A stretch of 45,337 nucleotides of DNA from Chitinophagaceae bacterium (GTDB lineage: Bacteria; Bacteroidota; Bacteroidia; Chitinophagales; Chitinophagaceae): NCBI GenBank assembly GCA_013696395.1, contig JACCYQ010000228.1:1-45337 (forward strand), read 5' to 3'. Shown in pieces: positions 42,710 to 45,337 of the stretch; the first letter of the stretch is position 1; the number at the start of each line of letters is the position of its first letter. The translations under genes and the position numbers were made by a program. The notes beneath the pieces are model-generated. The model was not told where the DNA came from and ran no database searches. It saw only the letters and a program-made list of their open reading frames with translations.

Positions 42710-45337
42710 ATGAGTAAGATCTTAACTTTCCTGTTAGTAGCCTTTTTTTCCTTGTTTTCTATACAAGCCCTAAAAGGACAGATCATTAATGGAAATGTTG
42801 TGTTAAATACACAGGCCCAGGTTGATGGGTTTGCTGCCACGGAAGTAAATGGTACAATAACCGTGTCGGGTTCATCAATAACCAATCTGAATGGTTTATC
42901 GGAACTTACCAAATGTAATAGCCTGATCATTTCAAACAATTCAAGTTTGACAAGTATCATTGGGCTTGCCAATTTGGAGTCGGTTAAAGATGATTTGATC
43001 ATTAGAAACAACAGTTCACTAGCCAATTTGGTAGGATTTTCGAGCCTTACCACGGTCGGCACAGCACCTCCGGATGCATTAATCATAGAGAATAATGATA
43101 TGTTGACAAACATTGATGGGCTGCTCAGTCTAACTTTTGCCCATTCATTGAAGATAAACGGTAATGACCGGCTTGCCGATCTTGATGGATTATCGGCCCT
43201 TATAGAAGTTGATGATTTTTTTACAATTTCAAATAACCCTCTCCTAACGAACTTGCTGGGGTTATCAAACTTTACAGGCGTCAGTTCACTCGGCGGCAAT
43301 TTGACGATTGATAATAATGACAGATTAACTAGTTTGAACGGGCTTTCCAGTGTTGACGTAACTGCCGGGCTGATTATTAAGAATAATGCTCGGCTAACCG
43401 ACTTAGATGGCCTGACTAATTTCGAAGCAGTGGTTTTTGGCGGGCTGATCATTGAAAACAACGCTGCGTTAACGAACATTGATGCGTTGCATCGGATCGG
43501 GGGAATGAATAGTGATCTCAGGATCAGCGATAATCCTTCGTTAACCAATGTTGATGGATTGGCAAATTTGCAAGGTTTAGGGAATATTGATGCCCGGCAT
43601 AGCCTGGAGATTAAGAATAACTCTTCTTTGACGAATCTTGATGGATTATCAAAGCTTGTCGAAATAAAAGATGGAAATCTGGAGATCGTAAATAATGACG
43701 CTTTAACGAATATAGATGGTTTATCCAAACTTAAGTTGGTTGGTCAGGTCTTGGTTATTTCAGAAAATCTTTCTTTAACGACTGTTGATGGGTTATCCAG
43801 TCTTGAAGCGATCGCCAGCTTAAGTATTCGACAGAATAGTGCCTTAACGAATCTTGATGGGTTATCAGCACTGACAGTAATCATTCGCACCTTAGGTATA
43901 GAATTTAATCCTGTGCTTACAGATTTTTGTGGATTGTCTAATTTATTTACTAATGGTGAAATTGGAGGATCAATTACTATTAAAAATAATGGAGCCAACA
44001 CAGTATCAATAGCTGCACCTCCGGATATCACACTCAATAATGATCCCGGTCTTTGTTCGAAAGATATTACAGCAGTCGTTCCCACCGTTGCCACTGTAAC
44101 TGGTTGTTTGAAACCATCACCACCAAGCCGTTCAGGACATAACCTAAACAATATTTACCCGGTTGGAACAACCAATATAACCTGGAGTGTAACTGATGCA
44201 GCCGGCAACACCGCTACAGATATACAAAGAATTATTATTACTGATAATGAGGTTCCGGTAATTACTCAATTTCCTGCAGATGTTAATGTAGTTTGTGCCG
44301 CTGATGTACCTCCGGTAAATACAAGTGCTGTAACCGCCACAGATAACTGCAGTGTTACCGTTTCACATATTGACGATGTCATCACAAATCAAACTTGTGC
44401 AAACCGTTTTACGGTAACAAGGAGTTATAGAGCAACTGATGCGTCCGGAAATAGTGTTACCCGTTCGCAGATAATATCCGTTAATGATAATATACCACCA
44501 CAAATAATGGGTTTGAGTACCTCAAAGCAAATATTGGCTCCCCCAAATCATAAAATGCATGACATAACTGTAGATTATAGTGTGATTGATAATTGTAATA
44601 CCTCGCCCAACTACACATTCAACGTGACAAGCAGTGAACCTGTTAATGGAACAGGTGATGGTGATACCGATCCCGATTGGGAAATAATTAACGATCATCA
44701 TATTCGGTTACGTGCAGAACGAGCCGCCTCTGGAAATGGCCGTATCTATACAATTACAATAACCGCAAATGATGGATGCAACTCTTCGGTAACTTCAACT
44801 GCACAGGTAATAGTTGCTCATAACATTACAGGACCGCATTCAGGCAATGCATTTAAAGTAGGGTCAACAGTTGCATTAAGTGGTGAATTTTGGGATGTAC
44901 CTGCAAATAAACACACCGCCAAATGGCTAATAGACGGTAGTACAACGGCTAAAGCAAATGTAACTGAACCTTCGGGGGCAAAGAATGGTAAAGTAACCGG
45001 CAGTTATAAATTTACTTCGCCTGGTGTATATAAATTACAAATGAACATAACTGATCAGAATGGAGTGACTACTTATACCAATACGAATGGCGATCTTGAA
45101 GCAATTGTTGTTATCTATGATCCTAATGGCGGCAATACTTATGGTGGCGGCTATTATAATTCTCCAGCAGGGGCATTAAAATCAAATTCATTAGTAACAG
45201 GTAAGGCCACCTATGGTTTTGCCATGAATTACTTTAAGAATTCAACTAATCCGAAAGGTGAAACCCAGTTTGAATTTAAAGTTGGGGATTTTGAATTCAA
45301 TGCACTGAATTTCGAATATCTCGTTATCAGTAATTCA
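42710..45337 (+). CDS. Large leucine-rich-like/HYR surface protein, 3' end off window
   Basis: The frame is open from ATG 42710 to the last base, giving 876 visible residues with no stop, so the product is longer. After a signal peptide (MSKILTFLLVAFFSLFSIQALKG) come about 14 imperfect repeats of 23-29 residues (42935-43984), each of the form NNxxLTNLDGLSxL...LxIxNN, which resemble receptor L-domain or leucine-rich repeats. A Cys-containing HYR-like section then follows (TDNEVPVITQFPADVNVV and an NHKMHDITVDYSVIDNC segment), and then a segment with GGNTYGGGYYNSPAGA and FGFAMNYFKNST, a pattern found near the C-termini of many secreted bacterial proteins. A T9SS signal is expected beyond the edge. 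The ligand is unknown. Confidence 0.88.
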   Translation, partial: MSKILTFLLVAFFSLFSIQALKGQIINGNVVLNTQAQVDGFAATEVNGTITVSGSSITNLNGLSELTKCNSLIISNNSSLTSIIGLANLESVKDDLIIRNNSSLANLVGFSSLTTVGTAPPDALIIENNDMLTNIDGLLSLTFAHSLKINGNDRLADLDGLSALIEVDDFFTISNNPLLTNLLGLSNFTGVSSLGGNLTIDNNDRLTSLNGLSSVDVTAGLIIKNNARLTDLDGLTNFEAVVFGGLIIENNAALTNIDALHRIGGMNSDLRISDNPSLTNVDGLANLQGLGNIDARHSLEIKNNSSLTNLDGLSKLVEIKDGNLEIVNNDALTNIDGLSKLKLVGQVLVISENLSLTTVDGLSSLEAIASLSIRQNSALTNLDGLSALTVIIRTLGIEFNPVLTDFCGLSNLFTNGEIGGSITIKNNGANTVSIAAPPDITLNNDPGLCSKDITAVVPTVATVTGCLKPSPPSRSGHNLNNIYPVGTTNITWSVTDAAGNTATDIQRIIITDNEVPVITQFPADVNVVCAADVPPVNTSAVTATDNCSVTVSHIDDVITNQTCANRFTVTRSYRATDASGNSVTRSQIISVNDNIPPQIMGLSTSKQILAPPNHKMHDITVDYSVIDNCNTSPNYTFNVTSSEPVNGTGDGDTDPDWEIINDHHIRLRAERAASGNGRIYTITITANDGCNSSVTSTAQVIVAHNITGPHSGNAFKVGSTVALSGEFWDVPANKHTAKWLIDGSTTAKANVTEPSGAKNGKVTGSYKFTSPGVYKLQMNITDQNGVTTYTNTNGDLEAIVVIYDPNGGNTYGGGYYNSPAGALKSNSLVTGKATYGFAMNYFKNSTNPKGETQFEFKVGDFEFNALNFEYLVISNS

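Noticed and set aside
42661-43728. Long minus-strand frame opposite the repeat region of the surface protein
   Set aside because: It mirrors the repeat period of the plus-strand protein, has a repeated low-information composition, and the plus frame has a signal peptide and known motifs. It is a shadow of the real gene.
43744-44151. Minus-strand frame of 135 residues
   Set aside because: Same cause as the frame at 42661-43728: it lies wholly inside the plus-strand surface protein gene and has no independent support.

Overview
The window is ordinary-looking chromosome from a member of the Bacteroidota, most likely the order Chitinophagales (Chitinophagaceae-like). Evidence: AT-rich DNA, a type IX secretion (T9SS) cargo protein with the CHU_C/type B C-terminal domain paired with a PorP/SprF protein, lipoproteins with short lipoboxes, Bacteroidota-style -7 promoter motifs (TAnnTTTG), a LytS/LytTR two-component pair with a propeller sensor, a bacillithiol gene (bshB1), and families such as DUF4294, DUF4251 and secreted DUF5117/5118-type metalloproteases. 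I found no tRNA, rRNA, CRISPR array, insertion sequence or phage module.

Layout. 1-549: the end of a secreted IgGFc-binding-like protein that enters from the left and stops early. 554-3532 (minus): a BlaR1-type M56 protease and BlaI repressor pair with a likely operator, and a short-chain dehydrogenase. 3712-4188: CHRD lipoprotein. 4202-7124 (minus): apparent operon of arginase-family ureohydrolase, small membrane protein and an uncharacterised radical SAM protein. 7299-10220: cytochrome c maturation genes ccmE (CxxxY variant) and ccmF. 10306-14918: DUF4294 protein, bshB1, fatty acid desaturase, acyl-CoA dehydrogenase and YggS-type PLP protein. 14926-20152: intradiol-dioxygenase-like lipoprotein, small hypothetical proteins, a single-domain response regulator, a ClC channel/antiporter and an L,D-transpeptidase. 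20373-22437: NfeD plus stomatin-like protein, followed by the remains of a YceI gene. 22951-28793: a 1599-residue multi-PKD T9SS cargo plus its PorP/SprF partner. 28946-33146: dienelactone hydrolase, small membrane and secreted proteins, DedA and a flavodoxin-like protein. 33287-34957: glnS. 35046-41955 (minus): secreted zinc metalloprotease preceded by a LytTR regulator and giant propeller sensor kinase. 42211-45337: Tim44-like protein and a large leucine-rich-like/HYR surface protein that runs off the right edge.

The genes mix core metabolism and envelope maintenance (heme/cytochrome assembly, bacillithiol, fatty acid desaturation, peptidoglycan cross-linking, glutaminyl-tRNA synthesis) with surface display (three large secreted repeat proteins, PorP/SprF) and signalling. 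The points most worth follow-up are the internally decayed yceI remnant, the BlaR1 homologue whose sensor domain is replaced by a charged helical repeat region, the CxxxY CcmE, the uncharacterised radical SAM operon, a hairpin placed between a terminator-like T-run and an orphan response regulator, and the repeat-rich open frame at the right end. I did not find a clearly new multi-gene system.
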